Numbered from the stretch's first letter, positions 8,055-17,106 are shown. The stretch is DNA of 64,000 nucleotides from Terriglobia bacterium (GCA_020072815.1 JAIQGE010000008.1:62001-126000); one strand, 5' to 3'. Numbers and translations are program-made. Notes: generated by a model from the sequence alone, not told the origin.

Positions 8055-8780
8055 ATGCGAAAAACAGGGATCACGGTGCTGCTGGTATCGGCCCTTGCCG
8101 TCTGCGCGCAGCAGCCGCCAGTCGAGGTGGAGATCACCTCTGAACCCAGCCATCACCAGGTCTTGCAGAACGAATATGTTCGTGTTTTTGACGTGACTGT
8201 CTCGCCCAAAGCGACCACGCTGGTGCATATCCATCACAGCGACTACCTGTTCGTCACCCTGGGAGACGCCGACCTAATCAACGCCCGCACCGGCGCGAGC
8301 CCAGCGCCGTTGAAGCTTAAGGATGGTGAAACGCGTTTCACACCCGGTAACTTTTCTCACGCGGCCATCAACCTGAGCGAACGTCCTTTTCACAACCTGA
8401 CCATTGAATTGCTGAAGCCGTCCACGGGCGTCAAGAATTGCACGGAAGCGTGCGCCATGCCTGTCGCGTGGTGCGCCGCAGCACCGGGCAAAGTCTGCCC
8501 CACCATCGAGCGGCGAATCTCGTCCGACCAATGGACGGTCATGTTCGTGACCATGCCGCCCGCCGCCGCCTTCGATAAGCACACCCACACCAAGCCTCAC
8601 CTGGTGATCGCGGTATCTGATCTGGACTTGACGCAGCAGGTTGGAGAGGAAACCAGGCACACCAAAGTCCCAGCGGGCGGCTACGCCTGGGTCCCCGCCG
8701 GACTGACGCATACTTTGGTCAACAGCAGCACGACGACCGCGCGGTACGTCGCCATAGATTTCAACCCGGAGCAGAAATGA
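8055..8780 (+). CDS. Secreted bicupin-like protein, copy 2
   Basis: A 241-residue paralogue of the preceding gene, readable side by side (VEITSEP, DYLFVTLGDADLINA, TIELLKPSTG, SSDQWTVMFVTMP). It has an N-terminal signal peptide (MRKTGITVLLVSALAVCAQ), two cupin domains and the same Cys-rich linker, but lacks the His-rich tail. The first cupin metal motif is HIHHSDYLFV and the second HTHTKPHLV. Its stop overlaps the start of the downstream M48 protease by four bases, so the two are probably translated from one message. The cellular role is not known. Confidence 0.75.
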   Translation: MRKTGITVLLVSALAVCAQQPPVEVEITSEPSHHQVLQNEYVRVFDVTVSPKATTLVHIHHSDYLFVTLGDADLINARTGASPAPLKLKDGETRFTPGNFSHAAINLSERPFHNLTIELLKPSTGVKNCTEACAMPVAWCAAAPGKVCPTIERRISSDQWTVMFVTMPPAAAFDKHTHTKPHLVIAVSDLDLTQQVGEETRHTKVPAGGYAWVPAGLTHTLVNSSTTTARYVAIDFNPEQK

Positions 8781-9931
8781 CGGCGCCTGAAACCACTCTG
8801 CTGCCGGACTCTCCCCAGGCGCAGGCCTACAACCACACCAAGCGCTGGCTGGAAATCGGCGATCTCGCGCTGAGCTTTGGCTTTCTCATCGTGCTGCTGG
8901 CCACCGGATGGACCAACTCGCTGCGCGACGCGGCTTCCCGCCTGGGTGGTGAGTATTACGTGGTACGCCTGTTCTTTTATGTTCTGCTGCTCAGCATCCT
9001 GAGCAAGCTGCTGGGCCTGGCGCTGGATTTTTACAGCTTCCGCCTGGAGCATCGCTTCAACTTGTCAAACCAGGGCTTTGCTTCCTGGGTGCGCGACCAG
9101 ATCAAGGGCTGGATTCTGGGCTTGGTGATCACCACCATGCTGGCGGAAATCGTGTACGCGCTGATTCGCGTCTCTCCGGAGAATTGGTGGTTCCTGGCCT
9201 GGCTGATTTTCATGGCCTTGTTCATCTTCTTTTACCAGGTGGCGCCGGTCCTGCTGTTCCCGCTGTTTTACAAGTTCGTTCCCCTGCAGAACGAAGAGCT
9301 CAAGGCCCGCCTGACGCGCCTGGGGGAACGCGCCGGAACGCGCGTCCGCGGCGTGTACGAGTGGAAACTCTCGGAGAAGAGCAAGAAAGCCAACGCGCTG
9401 ATCGCCGGCCTGGGCAACACCCGCCGCATCATGCTGGCTGACACCCTGCTGCAGGATTACGACAACGATGAAATCGAAGCTGTGCTGGCGCATGAACTTG
9501 GCCACCAGGTCCACTCGCATATTTTGAAAGGCATCATCGTAGAAGCTCTGGTGACCCTGGCCGGGTTCTGGGCGGCAAGCGTGGTCCTGGAATATGCCAT
9601 AGACCGCCAGCACATGTTCCTTTTCTTGACCGACTTTGCCAACCTGCCGCTCATGGTGCTGGTGTCCAGCCTGCTTTCGCTGATTCTGATGCCGGCGCTG
9701 AACGCCTACTCGCGTTTCACTGAGCGCCAGGCTGACATTTACTGCTGGAAGTCAGTCCCCAGCATTACCCCCTACATTACCGCCATGGAGAAGCTGAACA
9801 AACAGAACCTGAGTGAGAGCCATCCATCGCGACTGGTGGAGATACTCTTTCATTCCCATCCACCCATCGCCAAGCGGATCGCGGCGGCCCAGGAGTGGGC
9901 CAGGAAACACCGGCCCAGTCTAGCCACGTAG
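8777..9931 (+). CDS. M48-family CAAX-type zinc endopeptidase (Ste24-like)
   Basis: A 384-residue integral membrane metalloprotease. Several hydrophobic spans precede the zinc motif HELGH at residues 239-243 (EAVLAHELGHQVHSH), and a downstream ERQAD motif supplies the third ligand Glu. The N-terminal part matches the CAAX prenyl protease N-terminal domain (FYSFRLEHRFNLSNQGF). In eukaryotes the family processes prenylated proteins; in bacteria it serves membrane-protein quality control. It overlaps the second cupin gene by ATGA, so translation is probably coupled. Confidence 0.9.
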   Translation: MTAPETTLLPDSPQAQAYNHTKRWLEIGDLALSFGFLIVLLATGWTNSLRDAASRLGGEYYVVRLFFYVLLLSILSKLLGLALDFYSFRLEHRFNLSNQGFASWVRDQIKGWILGLVITTMLAEIVYALIRVSPENWWFLAWLIFMALFIFFYQVAPVLLFPLFYKFVPLQNEELKARLTRLGERAGTRVRGVYEWKLSEKSKKANALIAGLGNTRRIMLADTLLQDYDNDEIEAVLAHELGHQVHSHILKGIIVEALVTLAGFWAASVVLEYAIDRQHMFLFLTDFANLPLMVLVSSLLSLILMPALNAYSRFTERQADIYCWKSVPSITPYITAMEKLNKQNLSESHPSRLVEILFHSHPPIAKRIAAAQEWARKHRPSLAT

Positions 9932-10051
9932 CCGCTTCTTCGTTTCAATAAACAACTTCAAAAACCCACACCGCCAACGTTGCCCCAGGGCGCGACTTGC
10001 GGTGTCTAAAGCAAGTAACATTGAGGGACTAGGGAAGTTGAAGGCCCGGCT

Positions 10052-11497
10052 GTGATCGAACAAATTCGCAAATACGTGAGCGAAAAGCGGCTGCTCCAGC
10101 CCGGAGACCGGGTGGCCGTGGCGGTGTCCGGCGGGGCCGATTCCGTCGCCCTTCTGCGCGCGCTGCTGGAGTTGCAGCATGAGTTGGGCCTGGTGCTCTC
10201 CGTCGCGCACTTTCACCACGGGATTCGCGGCGCGGAAGCCGATGCCGACCAGCAATTTGTGAGCGCGCTGGCCGACAAGTTCGGACTGGCCTTGCACGCG
10301 GGCTCGGGTGACGCTCCAGCCTTTGCGCGCGAACAAAAAGTCAGCCTGGAGACCGCCGCGCGCGAACTTCGCCACCAATGGTTCGCTCAACTGGTGCGCG
10401 CAGGCCACGCGGACAAGATCGCCACCGCGCACACGCTGGACGATCAGGCGGAGACCGTCCTGATGCGGATTGTGCGTGGCGCCGGCCCACGCGGGCTGGC
10501 GGGGATCGCGCCGTGGCAGCAGGAAAAGCACCTGGTCCGGCCGTTGCTCGAAATCAGCCGCCGCGAAGTTGAGGCCTATTTGAAGGCGATTGGCCAGCCG
10601 TGGCGCGAAGACGCAACCAACGCGGACCTGGCGCATACTCGCAATCGCGTGCGCCGGCTGCTGCTGCCCATGCTGGAGAAGGAATTCAATCCGGCCATCC
10701 GCCAAACGCTGGCCGATCTGGCGGAGCTGGCCCGCGGTGAGGCCGGCTATTGGGACGGTTTGTTACCAGGGTTATTGCCTCGGCTGGTTCATGAAGGCAA
10801 GCCCAGCCGCAGTGGCCGGTCATCGAGCGGAACGGCGGCCCAGACTTTAGCGGTGGACTTGGCCGCGCTCCAGCAATTGCCCGTGGCTGTGCAGCGGCAG
10901 GTGCTGCAGAGGACCGCGGAAAAACTCGGCGGGACAGTTGAATTCAAGCATGTCGAAGAGCTGATCGCCATGGTGCGCGACCAGCGTCGAGGCAAGCCCG
11001 TGGCCTTGCCCGGAGGGCTGGAAGCGGTATGCACCTTCCGCGAACTTCAGATCGGCCGCAGGCGCGATACGGGAAGCGGCGGTTACCAGTACGCTCTGGA
11101 AGTCCCTGGCCAAGTGAGCGTCCCGGAGCTGGGTTCAACGTTGCGCGCGCGGGTAATAACCCACGGGAGCCCTGCAAATTCGGGATATAATCCAGACTTG
11201 TTGCTGGATCGTGCCTTGCTCGCACCAGGATTGACTGTCAGAAACTGGCAAGCTGGAGACCGTTTTTTCCCGGCACATACCGGCTCCCCCAAGAAAGTAA
11301 AAGAATTGCTGCAAAGCGGACGGCTGGGCCAAACGCTGACCCAGGCTGAACGCAAGACGTGGCCGGTGGTTGAGAGCGCCGGACAGATCGTCTGGATGAA
11401 AGGGTTCGCCGTGCCGGAGGCCTTTGCCCATCATGCGGGAGAGGCCGTCCTGATCGAAGAAATCCATATGAACGCTGGGACAAACGATGAGCCATAG
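10052..11497 (+). CDS. tilS: tRNA(Ile)-lysidine synthase
   Basis: A 481-residue cytoplasmic enzyme that adds lysine to C34 of tRNA-Ile(CAU), switching it to AUA decoding. The PP-loop ATPase motif SGGADS is near residues 26-31, followed by family motifs (HFHHGIRGAEAD, HTLDDQAETVLMRI, GLAGIAPW). The TilS C-terminal domain ends the protein (LTVRNWQAGDRFFPAHTG..KKVKELL). The start is a GTG at 10052. It overlaps the downstream hpt-like gene by 11 bases and begins the tilS-hpt-ftsH order well known from Gram-positive bacteria. Confidence 0.93.
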   Translation: MIEQIRKYVSEKRLLQPGDRVAVAVSGGADSVALLRALLELQHELGLVLSVAHFHHGIRGAEADADQQFVSALADKFGLALHAGSGDAPAFAREQKVSLETAARELRHQWFAQLVRAGHADKIATAHTLDDQAETVLMRIVRGAGPRGLAGIAPWQQEKHLVRPLLEISRREVEAYLKAIGQPWREDATNADLAHTRNRVRRLLLPMLEKEFNPAIRQTLADLAELARGEAGYWDGLLPGLLPRLVHEGKPSRSGRSSSGTAAQTLAVDLAALQQLPVAVQRQVLQRTAEKLGGTVEFKHVEELIAMVRDQRRGKPVALPGGLEAVCTFRELQIGRRRDTGSGGYQYALEVPGQVSVPELGSTLRARVITHGSPANSGYNPDLLLDRALLAPGLTVRNWQAGDRFFPAHTGSPKKVKELLQSGRLGQTLTQAERKTWPVVESAGQIVWMKGFAVPEAFAHHAGEAVLIEEIHMNAGTNDEP

Positions 11498-12023
11498 CCT
11501 CGCACAGCAGTACCCACGCGTAATTTTGTCAGCCGAGCAGATTCAGAAACGCGTACAGGAGATGGCCCGCCAGATCGCCCGGGACTTTGAGGGAAAAACC
11601 ATCCACATGGTGGCGGTCATGGAAAACGGCTTCATCTTCATGGCTGACCTGGTGCGCGAACTTGACCTCCCTGTGGTTTGTCAGTTTGTGACCGGCCAAT
11701 TCAAGGAATCCGGGCCGTCCGCCGCGGAGATCTTCTACAGCCCGGAGGTGGACGTTCACGGCCAGCACGTGCTCCTGGTGGAAGGGGTGATCCAGTCGGG
11801 TCATACCAGTGACTTTCTCATGCGCAACCTCGCGGCCCGCGGCGCCAGCAGCGTGAAGCTGGCTGTCCTGTTGGACAAGCAGGCCGCCCGCCGGATTTCC
11901 CTGCAGCCTGATTACTTTGGTTTTCTTATGAATGAGAGTTTTGTCGTAGGCTATGGGCTGGGTGCACCTGAAGTGGGCAGGAATCTGCCTTACATAGCGG
12001 CCAGGCCGGCAGGCTCCCCGTAA
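11487..12023 (+). CDS. hpt: Hypoxanthine phosphoribosyltransferase-like protein with altered active site
   Basis: 178 residues aligning along the whole bacterial HPRT fold (ILSAEQIQKRVQEMARQI, FVVGYGLGAPEVGRNLPYI). The usual role is purine salvage: hypoxanthine or guanine plus PRPP to IMP or GMP. Key residues are changed. The PRPP motif normally reading VEDIIDSG-T is VEGVIQSGHT (residues 98-107), losing one metal/ribose Asp and the catalytic Asp (Gln103). The LKG pyrophosphate loop is MENG. The Asp of GYGLDY is Gly. It may be inactive, altered in substrate or regulatory. The gene overlaps tilS and precedes ftsH. Confidence 0.8.
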   Translation: MSHSLAQQYPRVILSAEQIQKRVQEMARQIARDFEGKTIHMVAVMENGFIFMADLVRELDLPVVCQFVTGQFKESGPSAAEIFYSPEVDVHGQHVLLVEGVIQSGHTSDFLMRNLAARGASSVKLAVLLDKQAARRISLQPDYFGFLMNESFVVGYGLGAPEVGRNLPYIAARPAGSP

Positions 12024-12269
12024 GCAAGACGGCTAGATTGGTTTGAGTCGGCGGGCCGGGCGCAAACGGGTATAGAATTGTAAATACGCGAGCTTTTGGA
12101 ACGTAGACCGCGCCTCGAGCATCTAAAGAGAAGCCGGGCCTGTCCTAAACCTGGAAGAATCGCGGCTTTAGCGACGGACAATTTTTTCGCATCCCGGACG
12201 TCTTTATATCAAGTATGGACGGCGTGGCTCTTGATCGCGATCAGGACCAGGGAAATTCAGGAGTATTGA

Positions 12270-14195
12270 GTGAACTCGACATTCAAAACGGTGATCTTGT
12301 GGGTGGTGCTGCTGGTGGTGGCCTTCTTCCTGTGGAGGGTGATCCAGAGCGGCACATCCGGCGCCAAAGAAGCGGACATCTCCTATTCGGAATTCACGGC
12401 AGCGCTCAACCAGAACAACGTGAAAAAGGTGGAGATTGACGGCAATGTGGCGCGCGGCGAATACAACAACGCGGTTGACGGCAAGACCAATTTCCGCGCC
12501 ACCGTACCCGCCAGCAACCCTGAGCTGCTAAAGGCCCTGGACAAGATCAGCAATGACAAGACCGGCAGAGTGACTTTCAAAGACGGCCAGGGATCCAACT
12601 GGCCCATGATGCTGATTCAATTCTCTCCGCTGCTGCTGATCGGCGTGCTGTGGTTCATCATGATCCGCCAGATGCAGACCGGCGGCAACAAGGCCCTGAG
12701 TTTCGGCAAGAGCCGCGCCCGCTTGCTCTCCATGCAGCAGAAGAAGATCACGTTCAAAGACGTGGCCGGCGTGGATGAAGCCAAAGAAGAGCTGCGCGAG
12801 ATCATTGAATTCCTGCGCGAAGCGCAGAAATTCCAGAAGCTGGGCGGACGCATCCCCAAGGGCGTGCTGCTGGTGGGCCACCCGGGCACCGGCAAAACGC
12901 TGCTGGCCCGCGCCGTAGCCGGTGAAGCCAACGTTCCCTTCTTCAGCATCTCCGGTTCCGACTTCGTAGAAATGTTTGTGGGCGTGGGCGCAAGCCGCGT
13001 TCGCGACCTGTTTGAGCAAGGCAAGAAGAACGCGCCCTGCATCGTCTTCATTGACGAAATTGACGCCGTGGGCCGCCATCGCGGCGCAGGCCTGGGCGGC
13101 GGACACGACGAGCGCGAACAGACCTTGAACCAGCTTCTCGTCGAGATGGACGGCTTTGAGTCCAACGAAGGCGTGATCCTGATCGCCGCCACCAACCGTC
13201 CGGATGTTCTCGATCCCGCGCTGCTGCGTCCAGGACGCTTTGACCGCCGCGTGGTGGTGCCGCTACCCGATGTCCGCGGCCGCGAAGAGATTCTCCGGGT
13301 CCATACCCGCAAGATTCCCCTGGCGGACGACGTGGACCTCTCCATCCTGGCGCGCGGATCACCGGGCTTCTCCGGCGCGGAAATCTCTAACATGGTGAAT
13401 GAGGCCGCTCTCAACGCCGCCCGCTGCAACCGCAAGTCAGTTCTGATGTATGACTTTGAACTGGCCAAGGACAAAGTGCTGATGGGCGCCGAGCGCAAGA
13501 GCATGCTGCTGACCGACGAAGAGAAAAAGGTCACGGCGTATCACGAAGCGGGGCACGCGATTGTCGCCGCGCTGATGCCGCATTCCGATCCGCTGCACAA
13601 GGTCACTATCATCCCCCGAGGCATGGCCCTGGGCGTGACCATGCAGCTTCCGGAAACCGACAAGCACAACTACACGCTGGAGTATCTCTCCACGCGCATC
13701 GCCGTCTCCATGGGCGGACGCATCGCCGAGGAGATCTTCCTCAGCCAGATGTCCACCGGCGCCGGCAGTGACATTGAAACCGCCACGGAAATGGCCCGCA
13801 AAATGGTCTGCGAGTGGGGCATGAGCAAGCTTGGGCCCCTGACCTACGGCAAGAAAGACGAACAGATCTTCCTGGGACGCGAAATCGCCCAGCATCGCGA
13901 CTTCAGTGAAGAGACGGCCCGCGAGATTGACGCCGAGGTCCGCCGCTTCATCAATACCGGCTATGACAGCGCCAAGAGGATCATTACCGAGCACCGGGAG
14001 ACCGTGGTCCGCATCGCCGAGGCGCTGCTGGAACGCGAGGTCCTGGATTCGAGCGAGTTGAAACTGATCGTGGATAACAAGCCGCTGCCCGCGCGCGTAA
14101 TCCCCTCCAAGGGCGAGGGCGACGTGCAGCAGGTCCTGCGGCCGGAACCAGGACGGACCCCGGGGATCGCTCCAGGAAAGCCTTCTCCCGCCTAA
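12270..14195 (+). CDS. ftsH: ATP-dependent zinc metalloprotease FtsH
   Basis: A 641-residue membrane AAA+ protease that extracts and degrades unneeded membrane and regulatory proteins. Two transmembrane helices (about 5-22 and 115-132) flank the periplasmic domain. The AAA module has Walker A GHPGTGKT near residues 203-210 (most homologues read GPPGTGKT), Walker [12 protein letters not shown], and the second region of homology [21 protein letters not shown]. The zinc site HEAGH is near 428. The start is GTG with AGGAG 8 bases ahead. A strong terminator follows the gene. Confidence 0.97.
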   Translation: MNSTFKTVILWVVLLVVAFFLWRVIQSGTSGAKEADISYSEFTAALNQNNVKKVEIDGNVARGEYNNAVDGKTNFRATVPASNPELLKALDKISNDKTGRVTFKDGQGSNWPMMLIQFSPLLLIGVLWFIMIRQMQTGGNKALSFGKSRARLLSMQQKKITFKDVAGVDEAKEELREIIEFLREAQKFQKLGGRIPKGVLLVGHPGTGKTLLARAVAGEANVPFFSISGSDFVEMFVGVGASRVRDLFEQGKKNAPCIVFIDEIDAVGRHRGAGLGGGHDEREQTLNQLLVEMDGFESNEGVILIAATNRPDVLDPALLRPGRFDRRVVVPLPDVRGREEILRVHTRKIPLADDVDLSILARGSPGFSGAEISNMVNEAALNAARCNRKSVLMYDFELAKDKVLMGAERKSMLLTDEEKKVTAYHEAGHAIVAALMPHSDPLHKVTIIPRGMALGVTMQLPETDKHNYTLEYLSTRIAVSMGGRIAEEIFLSQMSTGAGSDIETATEMARKMVCEWGMSKLGPLTYGKKDEQIFLGREIAQHRDFSEETAREIDAEVRRFINTGYDSAKRIITEHRETVVRIAEALLEREVLDSSELKLIVDNKPLPARVIPSKGEGDVQQVLRPEPGRTPGIAPGKPSPA

Positions 14196-14218
14196 ATCCC
14201 GGGAACACAAGTAACCTC

Positions 14219-14244
14219 AGGGCAGCTTCGGCTGCCCTGTTTTC
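14219..14244 (+). terminator. Rho-independent terminator after ftsH
   Basis: A perfect 8-base stem (AGGGCAGC with GCTGCCCT) around a stable TTCG tetraloop, followed by GTTTTCTT. It starts 23 bases after the ftsH stop. Confidence 0.9.
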
Positions 14245-14433
14245 TTGTGCCTGAACAGCAAGTCCAAGCGCGCCTACGGCCTCTCGTAACCTCGTTGCGG
14301 CGGGTTTTCCCTTGATGCCGCCTGCGTTCCGGCTTACAGTTTCATTCACTCCCCTTAGTTATTTCGGCCACCTCGTTCGCCACCGCGGGTTGCTCGGCCG
14401 CAGGTCTTTTTAGGACTTCGGAGGTCTTCCGCC

Positions 14434-15060
14434 ATGGCTTCGACCAGCCTTGACACCGTGCGTTCAGGAACGGATGCAAGCCCAGCCATTTTCCAGCAGG
14501 ACACCTTCGTCGCCCGCCAGAAGATGGTTTCCATGGCCCCCGCCTACTACCTTCGCGACCAAGTGGGCGCGCCTCTGGCCTTCCTGTGCCAGAAAGTCTT
14601 CAGCCTGAAAGACGACATACGCGTGTTCACCGACGAAACCCAAAGCCAGGAGCTGCTGCGCATTCGCGGACGCAAGATTTTGGACTTCGGCGCGGCCTTT
14701 GACGTGACGGACTCCGTGCGTGAGCAAAAAGTGGGCGTGCTCAAGCGCCAGGGCTGGAAGTCATTCGTGCGCTCAGAGTGGAGCATCCTGGATGCCGAGG
14801 AACGCGAAATCGGCAAGATTCGCGAAGACTCGCTGTTCCGCGCCATGGTGCGCCGCGTGCTGGGCAACGTGATCCTGAAGGGCTACTCGTTCGAACTTGA
14901 CGGCGAAACCGCGGGCACAGCCAAGCGCGTGTGGAACTTCTTTGTGCCTACCATGAAAGTGGACTTCAGCAACGATCCGCAAAAACGGCTCGACCGCCGC
15001 CTTCTGGTGGCTGCCGTGATCCTGCTGATGACGGTGGAGCGGAACGAAGAGAGTAACTAG
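14434..15060 (+). CDS. LURP-one-related / phospholipid scramblase-like (Tubby-type fold) protein
   Basis: A 208-residue cytoplasmic protein. The core (about 30-170) reads as a LURP-one-related beta-barrel: KVFSLKDDIRVFTDETQSQELLRIRGRKILDFGAAFDVTD, followed by EEREIGKIREDSLFRAMVRRV. This matches the family's habit of pairing 'native state' and 'conformation' strands, and a C-terminal hydrophobic helix (LLVAAVILLMTVE) closes the fold. Family members in bacteria have no settled function; membrane or lipid association is a guess. It is convergent with selD. Confidence 0.65.
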   Translation: MASTSLDTVRSGTDASPAIFQQDTFVARQKMVSMAPAYYLRDQVGAPLAFLCQKVFSLKDDIRVFTDETQSQELLRIRGRKILDFGAAFDVTDSVREQKVGVLKRQGWKSFVRSEWSILDAEEREIGKIREDSLFRAMVRRVLGNVILKGYSFELDGETAGTAKRVWNFFVPTMKVDFSNDPQKRLDRRLLVAAVILLMTVERNEESN

Positions 15061-15126
15061 GTTGTAGGCGCCTTGATCCCTGCTACATTCCAGCATTTTG
15101 CGGACTACGATTCTCGGGTCCGAAAG

Positions 15127-15150
15127 GGATCCCTCGCTTACGCTCGGGAT
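15127..15150. repeat. GGGATCCCTCGC-type palindromic repeat, copy 1
   Basis: GGGATCCCTCGC followed, after a few bases, by GCTCGGGAT; an almost identical copy is at 16463-16487, so the pair brackets the selD gene. It lies in the 93-base gap between the convergent LURP-one-like gene and selD, and ends just before the selD stop. Confidence 0.6.
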
Positions 15151-15153
15151 GTT

Positions 15154-16203
15154 TCAAACAACCCGAATCAGCGGCTTGCCCTGCGGCAACACTTCGCCAA
15201 TTTCAACTGCTGTAACGCCTGCACCTTGCAACGCGCTGATCAATGCTGCTGCGTCGTCGCCGGCGACTGATATCAGCAACCCTCCAGCGGTCTGCGGATC
15301 AAACAAAATCGTGCGCAATTCGTCCGGGACGCTACCGTCGTATCCCACCAGGCACTCGGCGAAATCGCGATTGTTGTTCAGACCTCCGGGAATGTGTCCG
15401 GCGCGAACGCAATCCAGCGCGCCCGCGAGCAGCGGGACTTTTACAGAAGAAATACGCAGGCTCACGCCGCTGCCGTCGGCCATTTCGCGCGCGTGGCCGA
15501 TTAGGCCAAAGCCGGTGATGTCGGTGGCGGCATGGACGCGCAGATTGCTTTGGACGGCCACGTCCGCGGCCTTGGCGTTGAGTGTGGTCATGGACTTGGT
15601 GGCGGTGTCAATCCATTCCTGCCTGGCTTCGCCCTTCTTGATGGCCGTGGAGATCACGCCGGTGCCGAGGGCCTTGGTGAGGATCAGGCGGTCGCCGGGC
15701 TGGGCGCCGGAGTTGGTCCACACACGGTCCGGGTGGATGGTCCCGGTCACGGCGTAACCGAATTTGATCTCGGGATCGCGGACGCTGTGCCCGCCAATCA
15801 CCACGCAGCCGGCTTCCATCATCTTGGACAGCCCGCCGGCCAGGATTTGCCCCAGGACTTCCAGGTCGCCTTTGTCAGGAAAACAAACGATGGCCAGCGC
15901 GCTCAGCGGACGCCCGCCCATGGCGTAAACGTCACTCAAGGCGTTGGTGGCGGCAATCTGGCCGAAGGTGTACGGGTCGTCCACGATGGGTGTGAAGAAG
16001 TCCACGGTCTGCACCAGCGCCTGCTGGGCGGAAATTTTGTACACTCCGGCGTCGTCGGCTTTGTCAAAGCCAACCAGCACGTTCGGATCATTTTGCCGGG
16101 CTAATTTCCCAAGCACCGCGTCCAGCGCCGCCGGACTCAGCTTGCTTGCTCAACCCGCGGCTTTCACCTGCTCGGTAAGCCGGATGGACTTCACTTCAGA
16201 CAT
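15154..16203 (-). CDS. selD: Selenide, water dikinase (selenophosphate synthetase), selenocysteine-containing
   Basis: Makes selenophosphate from selenide and ATP for selenocysteine and selenouridine synthesis. Reading through an in-frame TGA (complement of 16150-16152) joins the open frame to an upstream ATG at 16203. The N-terminus becomes MSEVKSIRLTEQVKAAG-Sec-ASKLSP, exactly where SelD has its catalytic Cys/Sec. The product is 349 residues with Sec18, close to the usual length. Later motifs are typical: VQTVDFFTPIVDDPYTFGQI, NALSDVYAMGG, GGHSV, FDPQTAGG. Without read-through, a GTG at 16116 would give a product lacking the active-site loop. A hairpin suited to a bSECIS follows the TGA. 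Confidence 0.95.
16120..16136 (-). promoter_or_regulatory. Candidate bSECIS hairpin for selD Sec18
   Basis: On the selD message a 7-base-pair stem (GTCCGGC with GCTGGAC, one G-U pair) encloses a GGC loop. The stem starts 13 bases after the UGA and the loop is about 21 bases downstream, within the distance SelB-dependent bacterial elements use. The loop holds guanines, as expected. Folding was judged by eye. Confidence 0.6.
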
Positions 16204-16312
16204 ATGGACATTCTACCTGTTGATTGCTCGGTGATTTACCGCAACGGACGCTTCTTCATGAAACCCCGAGCGGAGCGAGGGGGCCCTATGAGGACGAGGA
16301 ATTGAGGGTTTT

Positions 16313-16335
16313 GAGACGTAGCGGTGCTACGTCTC
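16313..16335. repeat. GACGTAGC palindrome, copy 1
   Basis: Ten-base arms GAGACGTAGC and GCTACGTCTC around a GGT loop. Related copies sit at 45299-45320 (imperfect) and 53676-53698. It lies within the 313-base gap between selD and the DUF2393-like gene, which otherwise holds only the repeat at 16463-16487 and no visible gene. Confidence 0.7.
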
Positions 16336-16462
16336 TACGCTGCGAGCATCGCAGGTGTGGCGAACGTAGTATGGGCAAATCAGCCGTGAATGCACGCAAA
16401 TCTTATGCTCGTAGTTCGCGTTCATCCGCGAGATCCGCGCCTCGATGTTCATTGCGATGATA

Positions 16463-16487
16463 GGGATCCCTCGCTGGCGCTCGGGAT
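16463..16487. repeat. GGGATCCCTCGC-type palindromic repeat, copy 2
   Basis: GGGATCCCTCGC, then GCTCGGGAT; matches 15127-15150 apart from the centre. A related but longer-loop version lies within the element at 38436-38651, near 38578. Confidence 0.6.
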
Positions 16488-16516
16488 TTCAGAAAAAGCG
16501 TCCTTTGCGGTTAAGC

Positions 16517-17047
16517 TCAGTAGCCGACGCTCACCACTTTGACCGTAGGCACCTGGCCGTCCCAGTCGGTGGTGACGTATTCCAAAGTGAGGCGGAAGTC
16601 GCGCAGCTGGCCGGGTGCGAGTGGAGCGCGGTCCAGCGAGCCGTAGTCCTGGTAAGGAATGTTGGGCAGCAGAACGGTGACGGGAACAACTTCTTTCTGC
16701 GAGACTTCGCCAATGGAATTCCTGAAGATGATCTGGACGCGCGCGCTGGTGACCTTCTTGTCGCCGGTGTTGGCGATGCGGCCCAGGATGTAGGTGACCG
16801 ATCCACCGGCAAAATTTTCCGCCGTGGCCATGTGCAGGCCGCCGATCTCAAGCTTTGTAAGGTAGGCATCCGGGGCCGCCGGCTTGGTCTGGCCCATCCG
16901 GGCAATCACTGTAACGGCCAGCAGCACTACCACCACCAGGCCGGAGCCAATGGCCATAGGCAGCCAACTGCGGTCTTTTTCTTCGGCTTCTTTTTCCGCT
17001 GCTGGGGAGGCTGGAGAAGCAGGTTGCGGGTTTTCAGGTTCGGCCAT
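16517..17047 (-). CDS. Membrane-anchored DUF2393-like protein
   Basis: A 176-residue protein with a charged, Pro/Glu-rich cytoplasmic N-terminus, one transmembrane helix (about 32-49, IGSGLVVVVLLAVTVIA) and a C-terminal extracytoplasmic beta-sandwich (about 60-176). The sandwich includes GRIANTGDKKVTSARVQIIFRN and LAPGQLRDFRLTLEYV. This layout (anchor plus an Ig-like domain comparing 'intrinsic' and 'added' terms) resembles DUF2393/FxLYD-type acidobacterial proteins. No catalytic motif is seen. It is followed downstream by the selD gene on the same strand after about 310 bases. Confidence 0.6.
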   Translation of the reverse strand: MAEPENPQPASPASPAAEKEAEEKDRSWLPMAIGSGLVVVVLLAVTVIARMGQTKPAAPDAYLTKLEIGGLHMATAENFAGGSVTYILGRIANTGDKKVTSARVQIIFRNSIGEVSQKEVVPVTVLLPNIPYQDYGSLDRAPLAPGQLRDFRLTLEYVTTDWDGQVPTVKVVSVGY

Positions 17048-17106
17048 GGAAGGTGATTCTACTACGACAGCGTGAATAGGAGAGCGTATGAGCGGCCCTA
17101 ATCAGG

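Noticed and set aside
9920-10705. 261-residue open frame opposite tilS
   Set aside because: Gln/Arg/His-rich antisense shadow; tilS motifs are on the plus strand.
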